DNA of 64,000 nucleotides from Nitrospirillum viridazoti CBAmc (lineage in GTDB: Bacteria > Pseudomonadota > Alphaproteobacteria > Azospirillales > Azospirillaceae). Made by a program: the position numbers and the translations under genes. The stretch's first letter is position 1. Every line of letters starts with the position of its first letter. Where the stretch lies: NCBI RefSeq assembly GCF_000730165.1, contig NZ_CP022112.1:537501-601500 (forward strand), in the 5' to 3' direction. Positions 7,889 through 16,846 of this stretch are shown piece by piece. The notes beneath the pieces were generated by a model, which ran no database searches, had not been told where the DNA came from, and saw only the letters and a list, made by a program, of their open reading frames with translations.

Positions 7889-10800
7889 TTATCGCACTGA
7901 GGGTGCCTTATCCGCATCCCGAAGTACGACGTAAATGGCGGGGATGACCAGCACCGTCAGTAGGGTGGATGAGGCGAGGCCGAACAGCAGTGAGATCGCC
8001 AGCCCCTGAAAGATGGGATCCAGCAGGATGGTCAGGGCGCCGATCATGGCCGACAGGGCCGTCAGCAGGATGGGCTTGAAGCGCACCGCCCCGGCCCGCA
8101 GCAGGATGGCCCGCAAGGGCTGGCCGGTTTCCGCTGCCTGGGCCGACCCGTGGCGGATGAAGTCCACCAACAGGATGGAGTTGCGCACGATGATGCCGGC
8201 CAGCGCAATGAAGCCGATCATCGAGGTGGCGGTGAAGGGCGCGCCGAACAGCCAGTGGCCCAGCACGATGCCGATCAGGGTCAGGGGGATGGGCGTGAGA
8301 ATGACCAGCGGCAGGCGGAAGCTGCCGAACTGCGCCACCACCAGGATGTAGATCCCCAGGATGGCGACGCCGAAGGCGGCCCCCATGTCACGGAAGGTGA
8401 CGTAGGTGATCTCCCACTCGCCATCCCACAGCAGGGTGGGCTTGGACTCATCGGTGGGCTGGCCGTGAAAGGTGATGGTGGGCGGTTGCAGGGCACCCCA
8501 GTCGGCGGCCCGCACGGCGTCGTCCACGGCGAAGATACCGTAGATCGGCGCCTCGAACGCCCCGGCCAGTTCCGCCGTCACCATGTCGGCATAGTGGCCG
8601 TCGCGTCGGAACAGGGCGGGGGACCCGGCCTCGGCCTCAACATGAATCACCTGGTCCAGGGCGACGACGCCGGCGGTGCCGGCACGGCGCGCCGCCGGAA
8701 CGGGGGCCGCCAGCAGCCGTGAGGTCCATGCCCGGTCGGTCCTGGGCAAGGCCACCACCAGTTCCTGGGGCAGGCGTTCGTCACCGCGGCGGACATAACC
8801 CAGCGGCATGCCCCCCAGCAGATGGCGTAGCGCGTCGCGCACGCTGGTCTCGTCCACGCCGTAATAGTCCAGCTTGTCGCGGTCGATGACGACATGTAGG
8901 CGCGGTTGCGGCTTGCCGTAGGAATCGTCGATGTCGACGATGTAAGGTACGCTGGCGAACAGGCCCTTGATCTTCTCCGCCACGGCGCGGCGGGTCGCGA
9001 CGTCGGGCCCGTAGATCTCGGCCAGCAGGGTGGCCATGACGGGCGGCCCGGGCGGCACCTCCACCACCTTGGCCACAGCGCCGGCCGGCAGGGCCACGCC
9101 GGCCAGCCGCCGCCGCAGATCCAGGGCGATGGCGTGGCTGCTGCGCGACCGGTCACCCTTGGGCGCCAGGTTCACTTGCACCTCGCCCAGCTCGGGCGCC
9201 TGGCGCATATAGTAATGGCGGACCAGGCCGTTGAAGTTGAAGGGTGCCGCCGTGCCGGTATAGATCTGCTGCGACCGCACCTCCGGCAGGCCACCGGCCA
9301 CGGCGGCGATGGCTTGTAGGCCACGCTCCGTATCCTCCAGCGTGGCGCCCCGGGGCAGGTCCAGCACGACGTCCAGTTCGGACTTGTTGTCGAAGGGCAG
9401 CAGCTTGACCGTCACGCCTTTGGTGGCGAACAGGCTGCACGCCAGCACCGTGGCCACGCCGACGGCGGCAAGGAAGAAGCCGGCGCGCCGGCGGCTGGCG
9501 ACCACGGGTGCGGCCAGGCGCAGGTACATCCGGCCCAGCTTCCCGCCATCGGCGTGATCGCCATGGGCGTGCCCGTCCTCCTCCTTGCCCCGGCGCCAGC
9601 GCGCCAGGCGCAGCATCAGCCAGGGGGCGATGACCATGGCGACGAAGAAGGAAAAGACCATGGCGGCGGACGCGTTGGCTGGGATGGGCGCCATGTACGG
9701 GCCCATCAGGCCTGAGACGAACAGCATGGGCAACAGGGCCGTCACCACGGTCAGCGTGGCGACGATGGTGGGGTTGCCCACCTCCGCCACCGCGTCGATG
9801 GTGGCCTGCACGCGGTCGCGGCCGTCATGCATGCCCCAGTGGCGGGCGATGTTCTCCACCACCACGATGGCGTCGTCCACCAGGATGCCGATGGCGAAGA
9901 TCAGGGCGAACAGGCTGACGCGGTTGATGGTGTAGCCTATCAGTTCGGCGGCGAAGAGGGTCAGCAGGATGGTCACCGGGATGACGACCAGGGTCACCAC
10001 TGCCTCGCGCCAGCCGATGGCCAGCCTGATCAGCGCGACGATGGACACGGTAGCGATGCCCAGGTGCAGCAGCAGCTCGTTGGCCTTCTCGTTGGCCGTC
10101 TCGCCATAGTCGCGGGTCACGCGCACCGTCACGCCGTCGGGGATGAGGGATCCCCTGAGCTGTTGCACCCGGTCCAGGATGGCCTGGGACACGACCACGG
10201 CATTGGCGCCCGCGCGTTTGGCCAGGGCCACGGTGACGGCCGGCGTCCGCTGCCACGTGCCGTTACCCTCTGCCCGCGATAGGTCCCAGACCCGGTGCTC
10301 CGCCTCGGCTGGGCCGATGACCACACGGGCGACATCGCGCACATAGACGGGGTGGCCATCCCGGGCGGTCAGCAGCAACTGGCCGATGTCGGGCAGGCCC
10401 ACCAGGCTGTGGCCGGCCACGATGTCGCGTTGCACGCCCATGTCCCGTACGCCGCCGGCCAGCAGGCTGCCGTTCGCGGCGCGCACGCGGGCCGCCAGCT
10501 CCTCCACCGTCAGGTGATGGAGCGCCAGGCGGTCCAGATCCGGCTCCACCCGCACCTGGCCGGGCGCGCCGCCCGCCAGGTAGGTCAGGCCGATGTCGTC
10601 CACCTTCACCAGTTCCAGCCGCAGCTTCTCCGCCAGATCATACAGGGCCGTATCGTTCCAGCGCGCGGCCTGGTCCGGTTTGGGTGTCAGCGTCAGCGTG
10701 ATGATGGCCACGTCGTTGATGCCGTGCTTCACGATCAGCGGTTCGGGCGTGCCCACGGGCAGCCGGTCATAGTTGCCGCGGATGCGCTCATGCACCCTGA

Positions 10801-11131
10801 GGACGGCATCATCCTCACGCGTGCCGACGACGAAGCGGGCGGTGACCACCACCTGATCGTCGCGCGTCTGGCTGTAGACGTGCTCCACGCCGTTGATGCC
10901 CTTGACGATGGCTTCCAGCGGCCGGGTCAGCAGTTCCGCCGCGTCCTGAGCCCGCAGGCCGTCGGCGTCCACGACGATATCCACCATGGGCACGCTGATC
11001 TGGGGTTCCTCTTCCCGGGGAATGGTCAGCAGCGCCAGCAGGCCGACGGCCAATGCCGCCAGCAGGAACAGGGGCGTCAGCGGTGAATGCAGGGTCGCCT
11101 GGGTCAGGCGTCCGGACAGGCCCAGCTTCAT
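7889..11131 (-). CDS. Efflux RND transporter permease of the sulfide-responsive operon
   Basis: The 1080-residue protein has the twelve-TM RND layout: a first TM near residue 20, a large periplasmic loop (PREEEPQISVPMVDIVV), and a TM4 motif AIGILVDDAIVVVEN with the adjacent Asp419-Asp420 pair of drug/solute-type (AcrB-like) pumps. This contrasts with the DGAV form of the metal pump earlier in the window. A short His-rich cytoplasmic insertion (DGHAHGDHADGG, about residues 520-532) is unusual. The gene overlaps the adaptor stop by four bases. It is the last gene of a leftward operon headed by an ArsR-type repressor and a rhodanese, and the outer-membrane factor is probably the NodT-like gene at 14746 across the divergent promoter. 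The substrate is unknown. Confidence 0.92.
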   Translation of the reverse strand: MKLGLSGRLTQATLHSPLTPLFLLAALAVGLLALLTIPREEEPQISVPMVDIVVDADGLRAQDAAELLTRPLEAIVKGINGVEHVYSQTRDDQVVVTARFVVGTREDDAVLRVHERIRGNYDRLPVGTPEPLIVKHGINDVAIITLTLTPKPDQAARWNDTALYDLAEKLRLELVKVDDIGLTYLAGGAPGQVRVEPDLDRLALHHLTVEELAARVRAANGSLLAGGVRDMGVQRDIVAGHSLVGLPDIGQLLLTARDGHPVYVRDVARVVIGPAEAEHRVWDLSRAEGNGTWQRTPAVTVALAKRAGANAVVVSQAILDRVQQLRGSLIPDGVTVRVTRDYGETANEKANELLLHLGIATVSIVALIRLAIGWREAVVTLVVIPVTILLTLFAAELIGYTINRVSLFALIFAIGILVDDAIVVVENIARHWGMHDGRDRVQATIDAVAEVGNPTIVATLTVVTALLPMLFVSGLMGPYMAPIPANASAAMVFSFFVAMVIAPWLMLRLARWRRGKEEDGHAHGDHADGGKLGRMYLRLAAPVVASRRRAGFFLAAVGVATVLACSLFATKGVTVKLLPFDNKSELDVVLDLPRGATLEDTERGLQAIAAVAGGLPEVRSQQIYTGTAAPFNFNGLVRHYYMRQAPELGEVQVNLAPKGDRSRSSHAIALDLRRRLAGVALPAGAVAKVVEVPPGPPVMATLLAEIYGPDVATRRAVAEKIKGLFASVPYIVDIDDSYGKPQPRLHVVIDRDKLDYYGVDETSVRDALRHLLGGMPLGYVRRGDERLPQELVVALPRTDRAWTSRLLAAPVPAARRAGTAGVVALDQVIHVEAEAGSPALFRRDGHYADMVTAELAGAFEAPIYGIFAVDDAVRAADWGALQPPTITFHGQPTDESKPTLLWDGEWEITYVTFRDMGAAFGVAILGIYILVVAQFGSFRLPLVILTPIPLTLIGIVLGHWLFGAPFTATSMIGFIALAGIIVRNSILLVDFIRHGSAQAAETGQPLRAILLRAGAVRFKPILLTALSAMIGALTILLDPIFQGLAISLLFGLASSTLLTVLVIPAIYVVLRDADKAPSVR

Positions 11132-12141
11132 GGCTTCACCACCACGTCACCGGCGCGCAGGCCGGACAGGACCTCGACCAGCGCCGGCTGCCCTGCCGCC
11201 CCGGGGGTGTGGGTGGTCCCCCGCTGCACCGGCACGTCGCTGACATGTCCGTCGGCACCGCGCAGGCGGGCATAATCCAGGCCGAAGCGGTTGATGAGAT
11301 AATCGGCGGGAACCAGTATGGCTTGGCGGCGTCCTTCAGGCACCCAGGCGCGCACCCGCTGGCCGATGAAGGCGCCCGCCAGGTCGGGGGCGGTGGCGTC
11401 GGCCACCACGGCGCCGTCCTCCACCCGCGGATAGACCAGGCTGACCGTCGCCTTGACTGCGCCGGCGGGGGTGATGTCATCGACCCGCACCGTGTCGCCG
11501 GCCTTCAGGGCAATGGCGCCGCCTTGGGGCAGGCGCAGGCGGACAAGGGTGGGGCCTGTGGCCACCAGGCCCAGCGCCTCGCCAGGCATCAATTCCGTAC
11601 CGAGGGACATGGCGATCCGGACCACGCGGCCTGCTGCCGGCGCCAGCACCTGGGTTTCGGCGACGCGCTGCGCCAGCACGCCGCGTTCGGCCTCGGCCGC
11701 CCGCAACGCTTCGGCGGCGGCGGTTGCCGCCGTCTCCATCGCTTCAAGCTGGGCTTGGCTGGTGACCCCCTGGGGTACCAGCGGCCGGTTGCGGACCACG
11801 TCCTGGCGCGCCTGCGCCAGCCTGGCCTTGGCCTCGTCCACGCGGGCGTCGGCCCCGGATTTCTGAGCCAGCAGCTTGGCATCCTTCAGGACGGCCATCA
11901 CCTGGCCGGCCGTTACGGCATCCCCTTCGCGGACCAGGACGTTCACCACAGTGCCGCCGGACCGCACCCGGGCGGGCACGGTCTTCGTGCCTTCGATCGT
12001 GGCGGCCACGGGCCGTTCATCAACGATGGCCGCTGGCGCGATTGCCAGGAGGGATTCGGACCGCGGAGCGTCAGCGGCGAAGGCTGCGGCGGGCGGGACC
12101 GAGGCAGCCAGGGTCAGGGCCAGGGCGATGGTGGCGCGCAT
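11128..12141 (-). CDS. Efflux RND periplasmic adaptor subunit
   Basis: The start at 12141 is preferred over an upstream in-frame start because it gives 337 residues beginning with a clean signal peptide (MRATIALALTLAASVPPAAAFA). After it come the adaptor elements: first lipoyl half (VVNVLVREGDAVTAGQVMAVL), an alpha-helical hairpin of Ala/Arg/Gln-rich sequence (about 85-150), second lipoyl half (VLAPAAGRVVRIAMSLGTELM), then beta-barrel and C-terminal domain ending in LSGLRAGDVVVKP. It joins the RND pump 7889-11131 to an outer-membrane channel. The gene lies 31 bases downstream of the rhodanese gene and overlaps the pump gene by four. Confidence 0.9.
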   Translation of the reverse strand: MRATIALALTLAASVPPAAAFAADAPRSESLLAIAPAAIVDERPVAATIEGTKTVPARVRSGGTVVNVLVREGDAVTAGQVMAVLKDAKLLAQKSGADARVDEAKARLAQARQDVVRNRPLVPQGVTSQAQLEAMETAATAAAEALRAAEAERGVLAQRVAETQVLAPAAGRVVRIAMSLGTELMPGEALGLVATGPTLVRLRLPQGGAIALKAGDTVRVDDITPAGAVKATVSLVYPRVEDGAVVADATAPDLAGAFIGQRVRAWVPEGRRQAILVPADYLINRFGLDYARLRGADGHVSDVPVQRGTTHTPGAAGQPALVEVLSGLRAGDVVVKP

Positions 12142-12172
12142 GGAACCGTCCTTCGGATCAGGGTGGTAACGG

Positions 12173-12496
12173 TCAGTGCTCGGTCGGCAGTCCGGCGGCT
12201 TTCCAGGCCATGATGCCGCCCTGGATATGGCCACAGCAGGCCACGCCGGCGGCGCGGCACTTGGCCATGGCGGTGGCGGAGCGCTTGCCGGAACCGCATT
12301 GCAGGATCAGGGCGGCGCCGTCCTGGGGCAGGGCGCGCGGGTCGAAGCCCGACAGGGGGTGCAGCAGCGCGCCTGGAATGTGTTCGGCCGCGTATTCACC
12401 CAGTTCACGGACGTCGATCAGCACGGCGTGGCCATCACGGATCATGCCGTGGGCGGTGACGGGGTCCAGGTCAAGATAGGTGTCGCGGGCAATCAT
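12173..12496 (-). CDS. Single-domain rhodanese (sulfurtransferase)
   Basis: Started at 12496, the protein is 107 residues: one rhodanese domain with VLIDVRELGEYAAEHIPGA and an active-site loop CGSGKR with catalytic Cys67, ending in GGIMAWKAAGLP. Rhodaneses carry sulfane sulfur as a Cys persulfide and pass it to acceptors such as thiols. A longer start at 12532 would add 12 residues with no domain. The gene sits between the ArsR-type repressor and the efflux adaptor. With sulfide:quinone oxidoreductase encoded divergently, it fits a role in handling persulfide produced from sulfide oxidation. Confidence 0.92.
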   Translation of the reverse strand: MIARDTYLDLDPVTAHGMIRDGHAVLIDVRELGEYAAEHIPGALLHPLSGFDPRALPQDGAALILQCGSGKRSATAMAKCRAAGVACCGHIQGGIMAWKAAGLPTEH

Positions 12497-12537
12497 GGCG
12501 GTGGCTTCCTTCAGGGCGCCGCCGGCCGGCATTTAGA

Positions 12538-12870
12538 TCAATCCGGCCGAGGTGGCTCACACACGGGGTTGGGCGGGCAATAGTGCCGGTACAGCACCTC
12601 CAGCACCTGGCGGGCAGGGTCGCTGGTGATCGAGTACCAGATGGTCTGTCCGTCGCGGCGGGCACCGACCAGCCCCTCGCGCCGCAGAAGCGCCAGGTGC
12701 TGGGACACGGTGGAGTCCCGGATGCCGAGGAACTCGGCCAATTCGCCCACCGACCGCTCACCACCCACCAACTGGCAGACGATGAGCAGGCGCGTGCGGT
12801 TGGCCAGAGACTTCAACAGGTCAGCGGCTTTCTCTGCCGCTTCGGACATGCGCTGGGCGTCTAAGGTCAT
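12538..12870 (-). CDS. ArsR-family repressor, probable persulfide sensor (BigR/SqrR-like)
   Basis: The 110-residue winged-helix protein has the ArsR core: ALANRTRLLIVCQLVGGE-type helix, GELAEFLGIRDSTVSQHLALL recognition region and the wing GARRDGQTIWYSI. It has Cys32 in the third helix, and Cys98 and Cys104 in the C-terminal helix/tail. The Cys32-Cys98 spacing of 66 equals that of the two redox cysteines of BigR (42/108) and SqrR (41/107) as I recall them, which form a tetrasulfide or disulfide bridge with persulfides and release DNA. Its operon contains a rhodanese and it is divergent from sulfide:quinone oxidoreductase. An AT-rich dyad in the intergenic region is the likely operator. An upstream start at 12954 is possible but adds no conserved sequence. 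Confidence 0.85.
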   Translation of the reverse strand: MTLDAQRMSEAAEKAADLLKSLANRTRLLIVCQLVGGERSVGELAEFLGIRDSTVSQHLALLRREGLVGARRDGQTIWYSITSDPARQVLEVLYRHYCPPNPVCEPPRPD

Positions 12871-12957
12871 GAGAGGGACTTTCCTGATCGCGAACGAACC
12901 TCGGGGCCTTCTGCTTGCCAGAGGGTGACCCCCCTGGGCAATGACCGGACGCAAAAC

Positions 12958-12973
12958 TTACAAATCTTCGTAA
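12958..12973. promoter_or_regulatory. Secondary TTAC-N8-GTAA dyad upstream of the ArsR gene
   Basis: The TTAC (12958-12961) and GTAA (12970-12973) arms are separated by eight bases, the same spacer as the stronger dyad six bases to the right. It may be a second half-strength repressor site or chance. The arms are short. Confidence 0.35.
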
Positions 12974-13002
12974 TTGCGTATATTCGATAATGAGAATATA
13001 TA
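12974..13002 (+). promoter_or_regulatory. Promoter of the sqr-cyd operon overlapped by a TATATTC-N8-GAATATA operator
   Basis: TTGCGT (12974-12979) lies 17 bases before TATATA (12997-13002), a good sigma-70-type arrangement for rightward transcription. A perfect 7-bp inverted repeat with an 8-nt spacer (12979-13000) covers the spacer and both hexamer edges. It contains ATTC-N8-GAAT, the pattern I recall as the SqrR box. A repressor bound here would block polymerase. The element lies in a 338-bp, locally AT-rich intergenic region between the divergent repressor and sqr genes. Assignment of the repressor to this site is inference from position and symmetry. Confidence 0.7.
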
Positions 13003-13208
13003 AACCCCAACGACATTCGGCAAGGGCCTTCGAATGGCTTGCGGCGAACGGTTGCGCCAGGTCAGGGCGGGCGGACACGTCCCGGCGTTGAATGGCGGTC
13101 AACCGGTGCAGTCGCGTCGAGGGCAGGTTCAATGTGAATGACAACGGACCGTTCCCCATTGACTCAGCTCAGGCGTCGCGAGGGCGGCCCAACCGGGAGG
13201 AAGGTTTC

Positions 13209-14504
13209 ATGGCGGACATCGTGATCATGGGCGCCGGCCTCAGCGGCACACTCATGGCTTATGAGATGGCGGACCAGATGCGCCCCGGGGACCGGCTGAC
13301 GCTGGTCGGTCAGGGGCAGCACTATCATTTCGTGCCGTCCAATCCATGGGTGGCGGTGGGGTGGCGCGAACGCACGGCCATTGAGGTCGATCTTCAGCCC
13401 ATCATGGCGCAGAAGAAGATCAGGTTTGAGACCGCTGGCGTTCGGCGCGTCAACCCGGTGGAAAATCGGCTGGATCTGGAGGATGGGGATACGCTGTCCT
13501 ACGACTACCTGATCATCGCCACAGGTCCGGAGTTGGCCTTCGATGAGATCCCCGGATTTGGCCCCGCCCATCACACCCAATCCATCTGCCAGGTTGGGCA
13601 TGCCGAACAGGCCTACGCCGCCTTCAACCGCTTCTGCGAGAAGCCGGGTCCTATCATTGTCGGCGCCGCGCAGGGAGCGTCTTGCTTCGGGCCGGCTTAC
13701 GAATTCGCCATGCTGCTGGACACGGAGTTGCGGCGCCGAGGTCTGCGCGACCAGGTGCCCATGACCTTCGTGACCTCCGAGCCCTATATCGGCCATCTAG
13801 GCCTGGATGGGGTGGGCGACACCAAGAGCATGTTGGAACACGAGTTGCGCCAGCGCCACATTAAGTGGATCACCAGTGCCCGCGTCACCCAGGTCGACCC
13901 CGACGGCATGACGGTGGAAGAGGTGGGGCAAGGCGGCGCCGTGACCGCCACCCACCGCCTGCCTCATGCCTATGCCATGCTGCTGCCGGCTTTCCGCGGA
14001 GTGGAGGCGGTGCGGGGGGTGCAGGGGCTGGTCAATCCACGCGGCTTCGTCCTGACGGACGCCTTCCAGCGCAATCCCGCCTTTCCCAATGTCTTCGCTG
14101 TGGGCGTCTGCGTCGCCATTCCCCCCATCGGGGCAACGCCGGTGCCGGTGGGGGTGCCCAAGACCGGGTTCATGATAGAATCCATGGTGACGTCGACAGC
14201 CCACAACGTCGGCGCACTGCTGCGCGGCGAACCGGTTCAGTGGAAGCCCACGCTGAACGCCATCTGCCTGGCCGATTTCGGCGATGGGGGCGTCGCCTTC
14301 GTCGCCCAGCCGCAGATCCCGCCGCGCAACGTCAACTGGTCCTCCGAGGGCAAGTGGGTGCACGTCGCCAAGGTCGCCTTTGAAAAATACTTCATCGGCA
14401 AGGTCCGGCGCGGCACGAGCGAACCTTTCTTCGAACGCTTCATCCTGGATCGCCTCAACATCCGCAAGGTCAAGGCGACACTCGGCCCAACCCCCATGCC
14501 TTGA
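13209..14504 (+). CDS. sqr: Sulfide:quinone oxidoreductase-type FAD flavoprotein
   Basis: The start at 13209 (GGAGG nearby) gives 431 residues starting directly with the FAD Rossmann motif [11 protein letters not shown] second nucleotide-binding/ATG region ([12 protein letters not shown]) follows. Cysteines fall at 127 ([10 protein letters not shown]), 159 ([11 protein letters not shown]) and 353 ([12 protein letters not shown]), almost the same positions as the three catalytic cysteines of the Acidithiobacillus enzyme (128, 160, 356, from memory). The C-terminal region is rich in aromatic and basic residues, as for membrane-surface binding. The enzyme oxidises sulfide to sulfane sulfur or polysulfide and reduces quinone. 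It is the first gene of the rightward operon that ends in bd oxidase, and it is divergent from the predicted persulfide-sensing repressor. Confidence 0.88.
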   Translation: MADIVIMGAGLSGTLMAYEMADQMRPGDRLTLVGQGQHYHFVPSNPWVAVGWRERTAIEVDLQPIMAQKKIRFETAGVRRVNPVENRLDLEDGDTLSYDYLIIATGPELAFDEIPGFGPAHHTQSICQVGHAEQAYAAFNRFCEKPGPIIVGAAQGASCFGPAYEFAMLLDTELRRRGLRDQVPMTFVTSEPYIGHLGLDGVGDTKSMLEHELRQRHIKWITSARVTQVDPDGMTVEEVGQGGAVTATHRLPHAYAMLLPAFRGVEAVRGVQGLVNPRGFVLTDAFQRNPAFPNVFAVGVCVAIPPIGATPVPVGVPKTGFMIESMVTSTAHNVGALLRGEPVQWKPTLNAICLADFGDGGVAFVAQPQIPPRNVNWSSEGKWVHVAKVAFEKYFIGKVRRGTSEPFFERFILDRLNIRKVKATLGPTPMP

Positions 14505-14518
14505 GGGAGTGTCCCGTC

Positions 14519-14722
14519 ATGAACATCGATCGTTCCGTCCTCTCTTTTGCCGGCTTCATGGTTCTGCTCAGCCTGCTGCTAGGGTGGCTGGTCAGCCCCT
14601 ATTGGCTGCTGTTGACGGCCTTCGTCGGCGCCAACCTGTTCCAGGCCGGCATCACCGGCTTCTGCCCCGCCGCCGTGATCCTGAAGCGGTTGGGTGTGAA
14701 GCCCGGCTGCGCCTTTCACTGA
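14519..14722 (+). CDS. DUF2892 (YgaP-like) inner membrane protein
   Basis: This small protein of 67 residues, starting MNIDRSVL, has two hydrophobic helices ([16 protein letters not shown] and [20 protein letters not shown]) and a C-terminal [17 protein letters not shown]. That is the DUF2892 pattern found as the membrane part of YgaP, where it is fused to a rhodanese. Here the rhodanese is a separate gene on the divergent operon. Two cysteines (in GFCP and PGCAF) are conserved features of the family. A role in sulfane sulfur handling or thiocyanate/sulfide transfer is inferred from context only. It lies 14 bases after sqr. Confidence 0.85.
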   Translation: MNIDRSVLSFAGFMVLLSLLLGWLVSPYWLLLTAFVGANLFQAGITGFCPAAVILKRLGVKPGCAFH

Positions 14723-14745
14723 GCGGGTATGGGGAGCCGACCGCC

Positions 14746-16194
14746 ATGCGTCGCCGCAGCCGCCACCCCGTCCTGATCACCGGCCTGTGCCTGGCTTTGA
14801 CAGGGTGCGCTGTGGGGCCGGATTTCCGCCAGCCGAACAGCCCCAAGGTCAGCGCCTACACCGCTACGCCCGCGGGAGACGTCGTGAAGCCCGGCACGGC
14901 GGTGGGGGACGGCTGGTGGCACGGCTTCGCGTCGCCCGCCCTCAGTGCCATCGTCGATCGGGCGGTTGCCGGAAACCTGTCCTTGACGGCAGCCAAGGCG
15001 CGATTGCGCGGCGCGCAGGAGATGGCGGACGCCTCGGCCGGGCGGCTGTGGCCCCAGGTCGATGTCGAAGGCGGGATAGCGCGCAAGCGCGTCAATCTGG
15101 TGACCTTCGGCATGCAGGGACATTCCCCCGTCTTCTATCTCTACTCCGTCGGCGCCACCATCAGCTACAGCCTGGACCTGTTCGGCGGCGACCGCCGGCA
15201 GGTGGAGGCGGACGATGCCAAGGCTGAGGCGGCGGCCTATCGCACCGCCGCCGCCTACGTCATGCTGACGGGCAACGCGGCCGTGCAGACGGTGAGCTTC
15301 GCCGCGGCGTCGGACGCCCTGGCAGCGGCGACCTTGGCGGTGACGGCGGATCGTGAGGCGCTGGCAGCGGTGCTGCGGGGGGCTGAGGCCGGTACGTTGT
15401 CGCGAAGTGCCGTGACGGCGGCCCAGGCCCGCCTGGCCCAGGACGAAGCCCTGTTGCCGGGCCTGCGGCAGCGCGTAGGTACCGCCCAGAACGCCTTGGC
15501 GGTGCTGATGGGCCTGGCGCCGGCCGAGTGGCAACCCACGCCGATCAGCCTGGCGGACCTGGCATTGCCGGGCGACCTGCCGCTCAGCCTGCCGTCGCAG
15601 CTTGTGCGGCAGCGGCCGGACATCATGGCGGCGGAGGCGGACCTGCACGCGGCCAGCGCCGCCGTGGGCGTGGCCACGGCCAACATGTTTCCCCGCCTGC
15701 AACTGACCGCCGGGCTGGAGCAGGCCGCAGCGAGCACCGCCCTGTTCTGGAGCAGCGATTCCACCCAAGGGGGCGTGGCGGCCGGCCTGGTGGCCCCGCT
15801 GTTCCACGGCGGTGCCCTGAACGCCGCGCGCCATGCCGCCCAGGCGGAGTTCGAGGCCAGCGCGGCGGAGTATCGCCAGACGGTGCTGACCGCCTTCCAG
15901 CAGGTGGGCGACATTCTGCTGGCGCTCACCAACGATGGCGACGCCCTGGTCAATGCCGACCGGGCCTTGGCCGCGGCGGCGGAGCAGCGCGCGATGACGC
16001 AGGCGGCCTTCGAGCATGGCGCCGCCAACCGCCTGACCCTGCTGGCGGCCGAGCGCGACTGGAATTTGGCCCGGGCGGACCATGCCGCCGCCCTGGGGCG
16101 CCGGTGGGCCGATGTCGTCGGCCTTTATGTGGCGATGGGCGGTGACTGGCGGCACTGGGCCGCGCAGGCCGACGAAGGGAATGCTGCGCCGTAA
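14746..16194 (+). CDS. NodT-family outer membrane efflux lipoprotein
   Basis: The ATG at 14746 gives 482 residues with a lipoprotein signal (LCLALTGCAVGPDF, lipobox LTGC) and the GPDFRQP start typical of NodT/OprM factors. Two repeated OEP halves follow, with long Ala/Gln-rich helices and conserved FPRLQLTAGLEQ and QTVLTAFQQVGDIL segments. This is the trimeric outer-membrane channel of an RND pump. No pump or adaptor accompanies it in this operon. The pump and adaptor genes lie across the divergent promoter at 7889-12141 and lack their own outer-membrane factor, so the pieces probably assemble together under common control. It starts 23 bases after the DUF2892 gene. Confidence 0.92.
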   Translation: MRRRSRHPVLITGLCLALTGCAVGPDFRQPNSPKVSAYTATPAGDVVKPGTAVGDGWWHGFASPALSAIVDRAVAGNLSLTAAKARLRGAQEMADASAGRLWPQVDVEGGIARKRVNLVTFGMQGHSPVFYLYSVGATISYSLDLFGGDRRQVEADDAKAEAAAYRTAAAYVMLTGNAAVQTVSFAAASDALAAATLAVTADREALAAVLRGAEAGTLSRSAVTAAQARLAQDEALLPGLRQRVGTAQNALAVLMGLAPAEWQPTPISLADLALPGDLPLSLPSQLVRQRPDIMAAEADLHAASAAVGVATANMFPRLQLTAGLEQAAASTALFWSSDSTQGGVAAGLVAPLFHGGALNAARHAAQAEFEASAAEYRQTVLTAFQQVGDILLALTNDGDALVNADRALAAAAEQRAMTQAAFEHGAANRLTLLAAERDWNLARADHAAALGRRWADVVGLYVAMGGDWRHWAAQADEGNAAP

Positions 16195-16240
16195 GCGCGC
16201 GGGTCCCCCATTGATGGCAGATTTTGGGAGCTTACAGATC

Positions 16241-16609
16241 ATGTACCATGACTGGCCCGACCTCACGACCACCCTGACGGGCGCCATCCGCGAGCTCCGC
16301 GGCGGTTCGCCCGAGGTCATGAAATCCTTCTCCGCCATGGCGCGCACGGCCTTGGAAGCCAAGGCGCTGGATACCAAGACCAAGGAACTGATCGCCTTGG
16401 CCATCGCCGTCGCCACCCGCTGCGACGGGTGTGTCGGCTTCCATGCCGAGGCGGCGCACCGCCAGGGCGCCAGCCGGGAAGAGGTGCTGGAGACCATGGG
16501 CATGGCGATCTACATGGGCGCCGGCCCCTCGGTCATGTACGCCGCCCAGGCGCTGGAGGCTTTCGACCAATTCGCCGGCCGGGCCGCGACCGGCACGCCG
16601 GCGGCCTGA
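16241..16609 (+). CDS. AhpD/carboxymuconolactone decarboxylase-family protein
   Basis: The start at 16241 is preferred because TGGGAG lies about ten bases upstream; an in-frame ATG at 16214 would add nine residues. The 122-residue protein has KELIALAIAVATRCDGCVGF with Cys61, Cys64 and His68, the CxxC...H redox site of AhpD-like proteins, followed by the typical HRQGASREEVLETMGMAIYMG helix. Family members act as thiol peroxidase reductases or decarboxylases. In a sulfide operon it may reduce persulfide or peroxide adducts, but that is inference. It lies between the efflux channel and the bd oxidase genes. Confidence 0.85.
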   Translation: MYHDWPDLTTTLTGAIRELRGGSPEVMKSFSAMARTALEAKALDTKTKELIALAIAVATRCDGCVGFHAEAAHRQGASREEVLETMGMAIYMGAGPSVMYAAQALEAFDQFAGRAATGTPAA

Positions 16610-16639
16610 GAACGCGGCGGCCGACGGAAAGGAAAGCCC

Positions 16640-16846
16640 ATGGCCCGGCAAACGGCACCGGTTCCCCTGACGGGACGGATATTGCTGAAGCGGGTGCTGA
16701 TGTTCACGGCGCTGAAGCTGGTCCTGTTGGTCGCCTTGTTCTTCCTGTTCTTCTCACCGCCGCATAGGCCGACGGTCACACCCAGCGCGGTGGGATCGGC
16801 ATTGTTCGATCCCCCGCCGGCCACGCGCAAGGACGAGGGGCCATGA
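16640..16846 (+). CDS. cydP: Cytochrome bd oxidase putative small subunit CydP
   Basis: The protein of 68 residues has one TM helix (LVLLVALFFLFF, about 28-40) preceded by PLTGRILLKRVLMFTALK. This pattern, together with its place directly before cydA, matches the putative oxidase subunit CydP. The stop overlaps the cydA start by four bases. A GGAAAG ribosome binding site lies eight bases before the ATG. Its role is not well defined in the family; assembly or stability of the bd complex is the usual suggestion. Confidence 0.75.
   Translation: MARQTAPVPLTGRILLKRVLMFTALKLVLLVALFFLFFSPPHRPTVTPSAVGSALFDPPPATRKDEGP

Noticed and set aside
7561..7947. A 128-codon plus-strand frame in the spacer after the first sensor kinase
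   Set aside because: It has no recognised motif, overlaps the end of the convergent pump gene, and lacks a ribosome binding site.
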